A stretch of DNA of 64,000 bases from Streptomyces sp. NBC_01431 (GTDB lineage Bacteria > Actinomycetota > Actinomycetes > Streptomycetales > Streptomycetaceae), in NCBI RefSeq assembly GCF_036231355.1, contig NZ_CP109496.1:4898001-4962000 (forward strand), given 5' to 3'. Positions 24,476 through 33,418 of this stretch are shown here, piece by piece. Under the pieces are notes generated by a model that saw only the letters and a list, made by a program, of their open reading frames with translations, ran no database searches and was not told the DNA's origin. The first letter of the stretch is position 1. Each line of letters opens with the position of its first letter. The translations under genes and the position numbers were made by a program.

Positions 24476-25873
24476 TCAGGCGCCGTCGGCGAGCAGGGCG
24501 TCCGCGTGTCCGCCGCCCGCCTCGGCGACCAGGTCCGAGATCGGCTGCGGGGTGCGCACGGTGGCGAAGCGGACGCCCTCCGCGTCCCCGGTGAATCCGT
24601 AAATCCCGGGCCGGGCAAGGGAGTTGTAGGAGTAGTGGTGGGCGAAGTAGTACGCCCCGGTGTCAAGGACTCCCGCGTAGTCGCCCTGGTCGAGCAGCGG
24701 CAGCGGGCGGTTCTCGGCGAGCAGGTCGCCCGCGAAGCAGGCCGGGCCCGCGATGTCCTGGGCGACGGCCGGACCCGTCTTGGGGCGGCCCTTCGCGTCG
24801 TACGCCTCGATCCGCAGCGGCCAGGAGGCGGGCGCGTACACGGTGCGGGCGGCGATCTGCACCCCGGCGTGGGTGACCGCGATGGGGCGCCCGCCCGAGG
24901 TCTTGGCGTACTCGACCCGGGCGAGGACCGTGCCGTGCTTGGCGAGCAGTGAGCGGCCGAACTCGGTCACCAGGGCGTACCGCCCGTCGAACAGGCCCGG
25001 CACCTCGTCCTTCAGGAGCTGTGCGTAGGCGGCGTACGTCGGCGTCTCCTCGTCGGAGGCGAAGTTGACCGGAAGGCCGCCGCCGATGTCGAGCGTGTCG
25101 ACCTGGCGCCGCCCGGCCGCCGCGTTGATCTCCTCGGCGAGTTCGTAGACCGCCCGGACGCCTTGGGCCATGAGGGGGAGCGCCACGCCCTGCGAGCCGG
25201 AGTGCGTGTGCGCCCGGGTCAGCCAGGGACGCTCGGCATAGGCGCGCACGACCCACTCCCGGGCGCCCTCGTCGAGCAGCGCCACTCCGAACTTGGAGGT
25301 GGCCGTCGCCGTGGACAGCGCCTCGATGGACCCGGCGCCGAGCTGCGGGTTGACCCGCAGCCCCACCGGCGAGGAGGGCCGCGCCGACCCCACGAGCGCG
25401 TCCAGGCGGGACAGCTCCTGGGGGTTGTCGGCGTTGACGGCGATGCCCAAGGCGAGCGCTTCGCGCAGCTCGGCGGGGGTCTTGGCGGGGGAGTCGAGCA
25501 CGGTGTCGGCGGGCGGCACCCCGGCGGCCGTGGCCAGCGCCAGTTCGCCGGGGCTCGCGACCTCGGCGCCCAGGCCCTCGGCGTGCAGCAGCCGCAGGAC
25601 CGGGACCAGCGGGCAGGCCTTCACGGCGAAGGCGTGCAGTACGGGCGCGTCGGTCACGGCGGCGAAGGCGTCCCGCAGGGCGGCCGCGCTCGTGCGGATG
25701 CCGGTGGTGTCGAGGAGGGCGACGATGGGGACGTCGGGCCCCGCAAGGCCCTGTTCGACAGCTGCCCGTACGGCCTGCTCGCGGCGCTGCGCCGCCGCTG
25801 ACGCTGTGCCGGTCACCGCCGATGTCGCCGGTGATGCTGTGCGGGCCGCCGCGGACCGTGCCTGGGAAGTCAT
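24476..25873 (-). CDS. PLP-dependent decarboxylase, fold type III (diaminopimelate/ornithine decarboxylase-like)
   Basis: The 465-aa product has the alanine-racemase-like barrel with the PLP Lys in LHAFAVKACP, the HTHSGSQG motif, the phosphate-binding GGGLPVNF and EFGRSLLAKHG. The partner-subunit motif is GPACFAGDLLAENRPLP, with the conserved Cys and Asp, and YYFAHHYSYNSLARPG follows. It probably decarboxylates an amino acid; lysA-type, ornithine-type and other specificities cannot be told apart. ATG 25873 gives the family-length protein with a low-complexity Ala/Thr-rich head; the ribosome site is weak. It is divergent from hutU and shares a 113-base promoter region containing the hut motif. 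Confidence 0.8.
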   Translation of the reverse strand: MTSQARSAAARTASPATSAVTGTASAAAQRREQAVRAAVEQGLAGPDVPIVALLDTTGIRTSAAALRDAFAAVTDAPVLHAFAVKACPLVPVLRLLHAEGLGAEVASPGELALATAAGVPPADTVLDSPAKTPAELREALALGIAVNADNPQELSRLDALVGSARPSSPVGLRVNPQLGAGSIEALSTATATSKFGVALLDEGAREWVVRAYAERPWLTRAHTHSGSQGVALPLMAQGVRAVYELAEEINAAAGRRQVDTLDIGGGLPVNFASDEETPTYAAYAQLLKDEVPGLFDGRYALVTEFGRSLLAKHGTVLARVEYAKTSGGRPIAVTHAGVQIAARTVYAPASWPLRIEAYDAKGRPKTGPAVAQDIAGPACFAGDLLAENRPLPLLDQGDYAGVLDTGAYYFAHHYSYNSLARPGIYGFTGDAEGVRFATVRTPQPISDLVAEAGGGHADALLADGA

Positions 25874-25931
25874 GTGATCCAGCCAATCACCGGGTGGAGG
25901 GATGTGCAGAGCCACCGTCTATTGACTAGTT

Positions 25932-25947
25932 CTATTCAGTAACCCAG
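25932..25947 (+). promoter_or_regulatory. hutU promoter motif shared with the RpiR locus
   Basis: CTATTCAGTAACCCAG lies 40-55 nt before the hutU start, in the gap between hutU and the divergent decarboxylase gene. Its near-identical inverted copy stands at 22723-22738. It sits within an AT-rich stretch (ATTGACTAGTTC before it, TGTGAATATC after it) where a promoter is expected, so a bound repressor would block transcription of either gene. Confidence 0.6.
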
Positions 25948-25986
25948 GATGTGAATATCTGGATCAGGTCACGAGGAGGCATCGCC

Positions 25987-27651
25987 ATGTCAGGACCCCG
26001 CCCCGTACGGGCACCGCGCGGTACGGAACTGAGCGCCCTGGGATGGCAGCAGGAAGCCGCGCTGCGCATGCTCCAGAACAACCTCGACCCCGAGGTCGCC
26101 GAGCACCCCGACAAGCTCGTCGTCTACGGCGGCACCGGCAAGGCCGCCCGCGACTGGCGCTCCTTCGACGCCATGGTGCGTACGCTCAGGACCCTCAAGC
26201 AGGACGAGACGATGCTCGTCCAGTCCGGCCGCCCGGTCGGCGTGATGCAGACCCACGAGTGGGCGCCGCGCGTCCTGATCGCCAACTCCAACCTGGTCGG
26301 CGACTGGGCGAACTGGGAGGAGTTCCGCCGCCTGGAGCAGCTGGGCCTGACCATGTACGGCCAGATGACGGCCGGCTCCTGGATCTACATCGGCACCCAG
26401 GGCATCCTCCAGGGCACGTACGAGACGTTCGCGGCCGTCGCCGCGAAGAAGTTCAACGGCACCCTCGCCGGCACCATCACCCTCACCGCCGGTCTCGGCG
26501 GCATGGGCGGCGCCCAGCCGCTCGCCGTCACCATGAACGACGGCGTCGCCATCTGCATCGACGTCGACCCGCGTGCCATCGAGCGCCGCATCGAGCACCG
26601 CTACCTGGACGTGCGCGCCGACTCCGTCGAGCACGCGCTCCAGCTGGCCGTCGAGGCGCGCGACGCCCGCAAGCCGCTCTCCATCGGCCTGCTCGGCAAC
26701 GCGGCCGAGCTGCTCCCGCGCATGCTCGCCGAGGGCGCCCCCATCGACATCGTGACCGACCAGACCTCGGCCCACGACCCGCTGTCCTATCTGCCGGTGG
26801 GCGTCGAGTTCGACGACATGGCGGCGTACGCGGCCAAGGACCCGGCCGGCTTCACCACCCGGGCCCGCGAGTCGATGGCCCGGCACGTCGAAGCCATGGT
26901 CGGCTTCATGGACGCGGGCTCCGAGGTCTTCGACTACGGCAACTCCATCCGTGGCGAGGCCCAACTCGCCGGTTACGAGCGGGCGTTCGCCTTCCCCGGG
27001 TTCGTGCCCGCCTACATCCGCCCGCTCTTCTGCGAGGGCAAGGGCCCGTTCCGCTGGGCCGCGCTGTCCGGCGAGGCATCGGACATCCACAAGACCGACA
27101 AGGCGATGCTCGAACTCTTCCCGGAGAACGAGTCCCTGCACCGCTGGATCAAGATGGCGGGGGAGCGGGTCCACTTCCAGGGCCTGCCCGCCCGCATCTG
27201 CTGGCTCGGCTACGGCGAGCGCGACAAGGCCGGCGAGCGCTTCAACGACATGGTCGCCAGCGGTGAACTGGCGGCGCCGCTGGCCATCGGCCGCGACCAC
27301 CTCGACTGCGGTTCGGTGGCCTCCCCCTACCGCGAGACCGAGGCGATGCTCGACGGCTCCGACGCGATCGCAGACTGGCCGCTCCTGAACGCCATGGTCA
27401 ACGTGGCCTCCGGCGCGTCCTGGGTCTCCATCCACCACGGTGGCGGGGTCGGCATGGGCCGCTCCATCCACGCCGGGCAGGTGTCGGTGGCCGACGGCAC
27501 GAAGCTGGCGGGCGAGAAGATCCGCCGCGTCCTGACGAACGACCCCGGGATGGGCGTCATCCGGCACGTCGACGCCGGGTACGACATCGCGGAGCGGGTG
27601 GCCGACGACAAGGGCGTTCGCGTGCCGATGCGGGAGGGTGAGGGCGAGTGA
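25987..27651 (+). CDS. hutU: Urocanate hydratase (urocanase)
   Basis: The second step of histidine degradation converts urocanate to 4-imidazolone-5-propionate using tightly bound NAD+. The 554-aa product matches the family length. Characteristic parts are LVVYGGTGKAARDW near residue 38, LIANSNLVGDWANW, YGQMTAGSWIYIGTQGILQG, the NAD-contact LTAGLGGMGGAQPLA, DQTSAHDPLSYLP and the signature HHGGGVGMGRSIHAGQ. ATG 25987 follows GAGGAGG by 7 nt. It is the first gene of hutU-amidohydrolase-hutF, joined by overlapping start and stop codons. The histidine ammonia-lyase gene is not in the window. Confidence 0.96.
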   Translation: MSGPRPVRAPRGTELSALGWQQEAALRMLQNNLDPEVAEHPDKLVVYGGTGKAARDWRSFDAMVRTLRTLKQDETMLVQSGRPVGVMQTHEWAPRVLIANSNLVGDWANWEEFRRLEQLGLTMYGQMTAGSWIYIGTQGILQGTYETFAAVAAKKFNGTLAGTITLTAGLGGMGGAQPLAVTMNDGVAICIDVDPRAIERRIEHRYLDVRADSVEHALQLAVEARDARKPLSIGLLGNAAELLPRMLAEGAPIDIVTDQTSAHDPLSYLPVGVEFDDMAAYAAKDPAGFTTRARESMARHVEAMVGFMDAGSEVFDYGNSIRGEAQLAGYERAFAFPGFVPAYIRPLFCEGKGPFRWAALSGEASDIHKTDKAMLELFPENESLHRWIKMAGERVHFQGLPARICWLGYGERDKAGERFNDMVASGELAAPLAIGRDHLDCGSVASPYRETEAMLDGSDAIADWPLLNAMVNVASGASWVSIHHGGGVGMGRSIHAGQVSVADGTKLAGEKIRRVLTNDPGMGVIRHVDAGYDIAERVADDKGVRVPMREGEGE

Positions 27652-28937
27652 GCTCCGCCTCCCCCACTCCGGACGCCCGCCCCGCCGGCACCGACCCCAC
27701 CAGGGCGCGGAAGGGGTCGGGCGGGGAGCAGCCCTCCTTCCAGGAGATGTGGCGAGACCTCGCGCCCATCGGGCGCGACGCCGACACCCGGGGCTACCGG
27801 CGCTACGCCTGGACCGCGGCGGACGCCGACTGCCGTGCCTGGTTCCAGGCGCAGGCCGCCGCCCGCGACCTCACCTACGAGGTCGACGGGAACGGAAACC
27901 AGTGGGCCTGGGCCGGAGACCCGGCGGCCGGCGACGCGGTGGTCACCGGGTCGCACCTCGACTCCGTGCCCGACGGCGGCGCCTTCGACGGCCCCCTCGG
28001 CGTCGTGTCCTCCTTCGCCGCACTCGACGAACTCAGGCGCCGGGGAGTGGAGTTCACCAGGCCGGTCGCCATCACCAACTTCGGCGACGAGGAAGGCGCC
28101 CGGTTCGGGCTCGCCTGCGTGGGGTCGCGCCTGACCGCCGGACAGCTCACCGTCGAGGCCGCGCACCGGTTGCGCGACACCGACGGGATCAGCCTCCCGC
28201 AGGCCATGGAGCGGGCCGGGTACGACCCGGACGCCATCGGCCCCGACCCGGGGCGGCTCGCCCGCATCGGCGCGTTCGTGGAGCTGCACGTCGAGCAGGG
28301 CCGCGCGCTCGACCTGAGCGGGGACGCCGTCGGCATCGCCTCGGCCATCTGGCCGCACGGGCGGTGGCGGTTCGACTTCGCGGGTGAGGCCAACCACGCC
28401 GGCACCACCCGCCTCGTCGACCGGCGCGACCCCATGCTGACGTATGCCGAGACCGTCCTCGCCGCCCGGCGCGAGGCCGAACTCGCGGGCGCCGTCGCCA
28501 CGTTCGGCAAGATCTCCTGCGAGCCCAACGGCGTCAACGCGGTCCCGTCCCTGGTGCGCGGCTGGCTCGACTCGCGCGCCGCCGACCAGGACACCCTGGA
28601 CACCGTCGTCGCCGCGATCGAGCGGGCCGCGAAGGAGCGGGCCGAGCGGGACGGGATCGACCTGAGCGTGGTGCGGGAGTCCTTCACCCCCGTGGTGGAG
28701 TTCGAGCACGCGCTGCGGGACGAGATCGGCAAGATCCTCGGCGGCGGCACCCCCGTCCTGGGAACCGGCGCCGGACACGACGCCGGAATCCTGTCGGGCT
28801 CGATCCCGACCGCCATGCTGTTCGTGCGCAACCCCTCCGGCGTTTCGCACTCCCCGGCCGAGTTCGCCGGCGAGGACGACTGCGTGGCCGGGGTGCTCGC
28901 ACTCGCCGACGTACTGGAGGGCCTGGCGTGCAGGTGA
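27648..28937 (+). CDS. M20-family amidohydrolase (allantoate/N-carbamoyl-amino-acid hydrolase type)
   Basis: The 429-aa dinuclear zinc hydrolase shows the metal-binding motifs VTGSHLDSVPDGGAFDGPLG, FGDEEGARFG, ELHVEQGRALD, GTGAGHDAGILS and RNPSGVSHSPAEF in order. GEANHAGTTRLVDRRDPML lies in the dimerisation domain. The family removes N-carbamoyl, N-formyl or ureido groups from amino-acid derivatives. Placed between hutU and hutF, it is a good candidate for the last step, N-formylglutamate to glutamate and formate, for which no classical HutG is seen. The GTG start overlaps the hutU stop (GTGA) and its end overlaps the hutF start by 10 bases, so the three genes are tightly coupled. Confidence 0.88.
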   Translation: MSSASPTPDARPAGTDPTRARKGSGGEQPSFQEMWRDLAPIGRDADTRGYRRYAWTAADADCRAWFQAQAAARDLTYEVDGNGNQWAWAGDPAAGDAVVTGSHLDSVPDGGAFDGPLGVVSSFAALDELRRRGVEFTRPVAITNFGDEEGARFGLACVGSRLTAGQLTVEAAHRLRDTDGISLPQAMERAGYDPDAIGPDPGRLARIGAFVELHVEQGRALDLSGDAVGIASAIWPHGRWRFDFAGEANHAGTTRLVDRRDPMLTYAETVLAARREAELAGAVATFGKISCEPNGVNAVPSLVRGWLDSRAADQDTLDTVVAAIERAAKERAERDGIDLSVVRESFTPVVEFEHALRDEIGKILGGGTPVLGTGAGHDAGILSGSIPTAMLFVRNPSGVSHSPAEFAGEDDCVAGVLALADVLEGLACR

Positions 28938-30265
28938 CGTACTGGCTGGAGCACGCCTGGATCGATCCCGAGGTCGAGCCGGGCGTGGTGGTCGACGTGG
29001 CGGACGGCGGCCGGATCGCCGCCGTGCGCACCGGAGTCGAGCAGCCGCCGCCCGGCGCCGTCGCACTGCGCGGGTTCACAGTGCCCGGTCTCGCCAACGC
29101 CCACTCGCACGCCTTCCACCGGGCCCTGCGCTCCACCGTGCAGGTCGGCTCCGGGACCTTCTGGACCTGGCGCGAGGTCATGTACCAGGTCGCGTCCCGG
29201 CTCACCCCGGACTCGTACCACGCGCTCGCGCGCGCCGTGTACGCGGAGATGGCGCTCGCCGGGGTCACCGCCGTCGGCGAGTTCCACTACCTCCACCACG
29301 CGCCGGGCGGCACCCCGTACGACGACCCCAACGCGATGGGCGAGGCGCTGATCGCCGCGGCCGCCGAGGCGGGCATCCGCATCACCCTGCTCGACACCGC
29401 CTACCTCTCCTCGGGCTTCGGAGCCGCCCCGAACCAGCACCAGCTCCGCTTCTCCGATGGCACCGCCGAGGCCTGGGCGGAACGCTGCTCGGCTCTCAAG
29501 GAGCGGGGCCACGCCAGGATCGGCGCGGCCATCCACTCCGTACGGGCCGTCCCCGCAGGGGAGTTGAGCACGGTCGCCCAATGGGCCGAGGCGCGGCGGG
29601 CCCCGCTGCATGTGCACCTCTCCGAGCAGACGGCGGAGAACGACGCCTGCCTCGACGCCTACGGTCTGACGCCCACCCAGCTGCTCAGGGAGCACGGGGT
29701 GCTGGGGCCGCGCACCACCGGCGTCCACAACACGCACCTGACGGACGGGGACATCTCGCTGCTCGGCTCCACCGGTACGGGCACCTGTATGTGCCCCACC
29801 ACCGAACGCGACCTCGCGGACGGCATCGGTCCCGCGCTCGCCCTCCAGCGGGCCGGCTCCCCCCTCTCGCTCGGCAGCGACAGCCATGCCGTGATCGACA
29901 TCCTGGAGGAGGCGCGGGCGATGGAGCTGAACGAGCGGCTCCGTACGCGGACCCGCGGGCACTGGACGGCGGCGGCGCTGCTGCGGGCCGCCACCGTCGA
30001 CGGGCAGGCGGCCCTGGGCTGGCACGAGGCGGGCCGCATCCAAACCGGTGCCCTCGCCGACCTCACCACGATCGCGCTGGACTCCGTCCGTACGGCGGGG
30101 GCGGTGCCTCGGCTGGCCGCGGAGACGGCGGTGTTCGCGGCGTCGGCGGCGGACGTGCGGCAGGTGGTGGTGGGCGGCCGTCAGGTGGTGCGGGACGGGT
30201 CCCACGCCCTGATACCCGACGTGGCGTCGGCCCTGTCCGAAGCGATCGCCTCCCTGAGACCGTAG
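28928..30265 (+). CDS. hutF: Formimidoylglutamate deiminase
   Basis: This amidohydrolase-superfamily enzyme converts N-formimidoyl-L-glutamate to N-formyl-L-glutamate and ammonia, in the five-step hut route. The 445-aa product has the first metal motif PGLANAHSHAFHRALR near residue 52, ERGHARIGAAIHSVRAV, the histidine strand LHVHLSEQTAEND, HLTDGDISLLGSTGT, CMCPTTERDLADG and the metal Asp in LGSDSHAVIDILEE. GTG 28928 lies inside the end of the preceding gene. HutF-type guanine-deaminase-like enzymes share these motifs, but the neighbours fix the role. The gene ends 198 nt before hutI. Confidence 0.92.
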   Translation: MQVTYWLEHAWIDPEVEPGVVVDVADGGRIAAVRTGVEQPPPGAVALRGFTVPGLANAHSHAFHRALRSTVQVGSGTFWTWREVMYQVASRLTPDSYHALARAVYAEMALAGVTAVGEFHYLHHAPGGTPYDDPNAMGEALIAAAAEAGIRITLLDTAYLSSGFGAAPNQHQLRFSDGTAEAWAERCSALKERGHARIGAAIHSVRAVPAGELSTVAQWAEARRAPLHVHLSEQTAENDACLDAYGLTPTQLLREHGVLGPRTTGVHNTHLTDGDISLLGSTGTGTCMCPTTERDLADGIGPALALQRAGSPLSLGSDSHAVIDILEEARAMELNERLRTRTRGHWTAAALLRAATVDGQAALGWHEAGRIQTGALADLTTIALDSVRTAGAVPRLAAETAVFAASAADVRQVVVGGRQVVRDGSHALIPDVASALSEAIASLRP

Positions 30266-30404
30266 ATTCCCCCCGGTTGCTGGGGCTCCGCCCGGGCCCC
30301 GTTCGCGCCTTGAGGGCGCTCGTCCTCAATCTCCCCCAAGGCCTTAAGGGCCAGGGGGACCCCCATGACGGGCTGATGATGCCGACCCGGACCAGCACCG
30401 GTCC

Positions 30405-30451
30405 TGCCAGGGGCGCGGGGAACTGCGCGACCAGCCACGCACGGCCCGCAG
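30405..30451 (+). repeat. Dispersed noncoding repeat, copy 1
   Basis: GCCAGGGGCGCGGGGAACTG followed by CGCGACCAGCCACGCACGGCCCGCAG lies just before hutI. The same core GGGGCGCGGGGAACTGCGCG recurs at 37645, 37701 and, inverted, in three tandem copies at 56934-57081. Its 3' end abuts the hutI ribosome site. Confidence 0.8.
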
Positions 30452-30463
30452 CGAAAGGAACCC

Positions 30464-31630
30464 ATGCGCGCCACCCTCGTACACAACATCGCCTCCCTCG
30501 TCACCAACGACCCCGAGAAGGGAGACGGCCCCCTCGGCCTCATTCGCGACGCCGCCCTCGTCGTCGAAGACGGCAAGGTCGCCTGGGTGGGGCCCGCCCA
30601 GGCCGCCCCGCCCACCGACGACGCCCACGACGCACAGGCCCGCGCCGTGATCCCCGGCTTCGTGGACTCCCACTCGCACCTCGTCTTCGCGGGCGACCGC
30701 ACCCAGGAGTTCAACGCCCGCATGTCCGGTCAGGCATACGCCGCCGGCGGCATCCGCACCACCGTCGCCGCCACCCGGGCCGCGTCCGACGAGCAGCTGA
30801 GCGCCAACGTCGCCCGGTACATCGCCGAGGCGCTGCACCAGGGCACCACCACCCAGGAGACCAAGTCCGGCTACGGCCTGACCGTCGCCGACGAGGCCCG
30901 CGCGCTGCGCATCGCGGCCGGGCACACCGACGAGGTCACCTACCTCGGCGCGCACATCCTTGCCCCCGAGTACGCCGACGACCCGGCCGGTTACGTCGAG
31001 CTGGTCACCGGTGAGATGCTCAACGCTTGTGCCCCGTACGCCCGTTGGGTCGACGTCTTCTGCGAGAAGGGCGCCTTCGACGGCGACCAGGCGCGCGCGA
31101 TCCTCACCGCGGGCAAGGCCGCCGGGCTGCTGCCGCGCGTCCACGCCAACCAGCTGACGTACGGGCCCGGCGTGCAGCTCGCCGTCGAGTTGGAGGCCGC
31201 GTCCGCCGACCACTGCACCCACCTCACCGACGCCGACGTGGACGCCCTCGCCAACAGCGCGACGGTCGCGACCCTGCTGCCCGGCGCCGAGTTCTCCACC
31301 CGGGCTCAATGGCCGGACGCCAGGCGGCTGTTGGACGCGGGCGCCACGGTCGCCCTGTCCACCGACTGCAACCCGGGGTCCTCCTTCACGTCCTCGATGC
31401 CGTTCTGCATCGCGCTCGCCGTACGGGACATGAAGATGACGCCGGACGAGGCGATCTGGTCGGCGACCGCGGGCGGCGCGGCCGCGCTGCGCCGCACCGA
31501 CATCGGCCGCCTCACTCCCGGCGCCCGCGCCGACCTGGCGTTCCTGGACGCGCCCTCGCACGTCCACCTCGCCTACCGGCCCGGTGTTCCGCTGGTCAGC
31601 GAGGTCTGGCGGGCGGGCCGCCCGGTCTGA
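30464..31630 (+). CDS. hutI: Imidazolonepropionase
   Basis: Third step of histidine degradation: hydrolysis of 4-imidazolone-5-propionate to N-formimidoylglutamate. The 388-aa product has the metal motif PGFVDSHSHLVFAGDRTQEF near residue 70, GGIRTTVAATRAAS, TTQETKSGYGLTVADE, DVFCEKGAFD, LPRVHANQLTYG, SADHCTHLTDAD and STDCNPGSSFTSSMPF with the metal Asp. ATG 30464 is preceded by AAAGGAA. It is separated from hutF by a repeat-bearing gap, so it may have its own promoter, but it lies in the same direction as the hutU operon. Confidence 0.95.
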   Translation: MRATLVHNIASLVTNDPEKGDGPLGLIRDAALVVEDGKVAWVGPAQAAPPTDDAHDAQARAVIPGFVDSHSHLVFAGDRTQEFNARMSGQAYAAGGIRTTVAATRAASDEQLSANVARYIAEALHQGTTTQETKSGYGLTVADEARALRIAAGHTDEVTYLGAHILAPEYADDPAGYVELVTGEMLNACAPYARWVDVFCEKGAFDGDQARAILTAGKAAGLLPRVHANQLTYGPGVQLAVELEAASADHCTHLTDADVDALANSATVATLLPGAEFSTRAQWPDARRLLDAGATVALSTDCNPGSSFTSSMPFCIALAVRDMKMTPDEAIWSATAGGAAALRRTDIGRLTPGARADLAFLDAPSHVHLAYRPGVPLVSEVWRAGRPV

Positions 31631-31724
31631 CCGGGAACCCCACGCCGCCGCGGCCCGCCGTTCCTCAAGAGCGCAGGCCCTCGGGATCAGCCCTCAAGCG
31701 CTCAGGCCGCCGCGGCCCGCCCGC

Positions 31725-32042
31725 TCAGGACGCCAGTTTCTCGATCTCCGCCGTGTCGCCCGCCGCGAGCAGACCGAAGAGCCGCAGCACCTCGTCCCTG
31801 GACACCCCCGACAGCTGGCGCGGAGCCGTGTCGGGGTCGTCCAGGTTCTCCCACAGCAGCCACAGCAGCTCGCCGCTCGGGAACGCGCTCAGTGACCAGC
31901 CGTTCTCGTGGGTCAGCGAGACATCGGGGTGTTCGTCGTCGGCGTCGGCGAGGCCGTCCAGGATCGTGCGCATGGTCGCTTCGTCGGGCTCGTCGACCGA
32001 GGCGCCCGACAGATCGGTCATGAAGTAGCTCATACCGTGCAT
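31725..32042 (-). CDS. Conserved hypothetical protein
   Basis: The 105-aa product is small and acidic (DEPDEATMRTILDGLADADDEHPD), with SLTHENGWSLSAFPSGELLWLLWENLDD in the middle and a helical end VSRDEVLRLFGLLAAGDTAEIEKL. No domain was recognised; the family may be an immunity- or SMI1-like fold, but that is a guess. The start is uncertain: ATG 32042 (MHGMSYFMTD), ATG 32033, or GTG 32144 with a 34-residue Trp/Gly-rich extension. The gene is opposite in direction to hutI and to the glycan locus that begins next. Confidence 0.6.
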   Translation of the reverse strand: MHGMSYFMTDLSGASVDEPDEATMRTILDGLADADDEHPDVSLTHENGWSLSAFPSGELLWLLWENLDDPDTAPRQLSGVSRDEVLRLFGLLAAGDTAEIEKLAS

Positions 32043-32240
32043 TAGCTCATGCCCGCCCCACCACGCGTACGCCCGGCCCCGGCCGTCCCACCCGTCACCG
32101 GGGCCAAGAACCGGCCAAAGCGACGACGACGTACCAACCTTCACCGTATGGTCACAAACTCCGGGACGGTACCTACCGCCGGGTGAAATCGCCCGGTACC
32201 GTCCAGATCAGCGGGGCTCGGGGGAGACCGGGGGGTCGAG

Positions 32241-33365
32241 TTGAGCAGTCTGCGCGGGAGCGGCGCCGCCCAGGGCGCACGGGGACGCATACGAGTGGTG
32301 AGACCCGGCGATCTGGGCGCCGGGGAACTGGAAGCGTGGCGGGAGCTGCGGGCCAAGTCCGGCGCGCCGGCGAATCCCTTCATGGAGCCCGAGTTCACCC
32401 TGGCGGTCGGCCGGGTGCGGTCCTCGGCGCGGGTGGCCGTGGTGTACGAGGGGGCCGAGCCCGCCGCCTTCTTCCCGTACGAGAAGGGGAAGGTGGGGCA
32501 GGGGCGGGCCATCGGGTTCGGGGTATCGGACTGCCAGGGCATCGTCGGGCGCCCCGAAATCGCTCTGGATCAGGGCGAGTTGCTGCGCTCCTGCGGTCTG
32601 TCGTCCTGGGAGTTCGACAACCTGGAGGCAGGCCAGTCGCTGTTCGCGCCGGACGCGGCCGCCTCGTACGCCTCCTTCGTCATCGACGTGGGGGCCGGTT
32701 ACGCCGCCTACGAAACGACCCTGCGGCAGCAGTCGCCGAAGTTCTTCAAGACGACCACCGCCAAGGAGCGCAGGCTGGGGCGGCAGGCGGGGGAGGTCCG
32801 GTTCGTCTTCGACGAGCGGGACCCGGCGGCGCTCGCACAGCTCATGGAGTGGAAGTCCGCGCAGTACCGCCGCACCGGGCGGCGCGACCGGTTCGCGCAG
32901 GACTGGATCAACACCCTGGTGCAGCAGCTCGCCCACACCCGCGCGCCCGGCTGCTCGGGGCTGCTCTCCGTGCTGTACGTCGCGGACCAGCCGGTCGCCG
33001 CCCACTTCGGGCTCCGCTCGGCCACGGTCCTGGCCTGCTGGTTCCCGGCGTACGACCCGGAGTTCGCGAAGTACTCGCCGGGTCTGGTGCTCCATCTGCG
33101 GATGGCCGAGGCCGCGGCGGCCGAGGGCATCGGGATGCTGGACCTCGGACGGGGCGCCGCCGAGTACAAGGACGCGCTGAAGACCGGCGAGATACCGGTG
33201 TACGAGGGGGCGTCCACCCGGCCCGGGGCGGGCGCGGTGCTGCACTGGATCGGGCGCGAGCCGTCCCGCCGGGCGCACGGATTCGTACGGGACCGGCCGC
33301 GGCTCGCCGAGCTCGCGCAGCGCGGCCTCAAACAGGCCGGGCGGTTGCGCGGCGTCGGAAAGTAG
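32241..33365 (+). CDS. GNAT/FemAB-like acyltransferase (CelD/BcsL type)
   Basis: The 374-aa product resembles the CelD-like acetyltransferases found in cellulose and capsule loci: NPFMEPEFTLAVGRVR near residue 45, VAVVYEGAEPAAFFPYE, CQGIVGRPEIALDQ, LRQQSPKFFKTTTAKERRLGR, and the GNAT-like end GLLSVLYVADQPVAAHFGLR with EGIGMLDLGRGAAEYKDALK. It probably acylates a surface sugar. The start is taken as TTG 32241 after GGGGGTCGAG; GTG codons at 32295 and 32298 are alternatives. It opens an eight-gene glycan locus. Confidence 0.75.
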   Translation: MSSLRGSGAAQGARGRIRVVRPGDLGAGELEAWRELRAKSGAPANPFMEPEFTLAVGRVRSSARVAVVYEGAEPAAFFPYEKGKVGQGRAIGFGVSDCQGIVGRPEIALDQGELLRSCGLSSWEFDNLEAGQSLFAPDAAASYASFVIDVGAGYAAYETTLRQQSPKFFKTTTAKERRLGRQAGEVRFVFDERDPAALAQLMEWKSAQYRRTGRRDRFAQDWINTLVQQLAHTRAPGCSGLLSVLYVADQPVAAHFGLRSATVLACWFPAYDPEFAKYSPGLVLHLRMAEAAAAEGIGMLDLGRGAAEYKDALKTGEIPVYEGASTRPGAGAVLHWIGREPSRRAHGFVRDRPRLAELAQRGLKQAGRLRGVGK

Positions 33366-33418
33366 CCCCCGCGCGGGGCACGGCCACAGGACGGACCCGG
33401 AGCACGGGGGGAAACGCA

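Noticed and set aside
27875..30205. 776-codon minus-strand frame opposite the amidohydrolase and hutF
   Set aside because: No domain or ribosome site; explained by the GC-rich third position of the real genes on the plus strand.
32183..33418. Upstream half of an 854-codon frame ending with the GT2 glycosyltransferase
   Set aside because: The first 410 codons overlap the acyltransferase gene in another frame and are Arg/Gly-rich; only the part from GTG 33419 has family motifs and a ribosome site.
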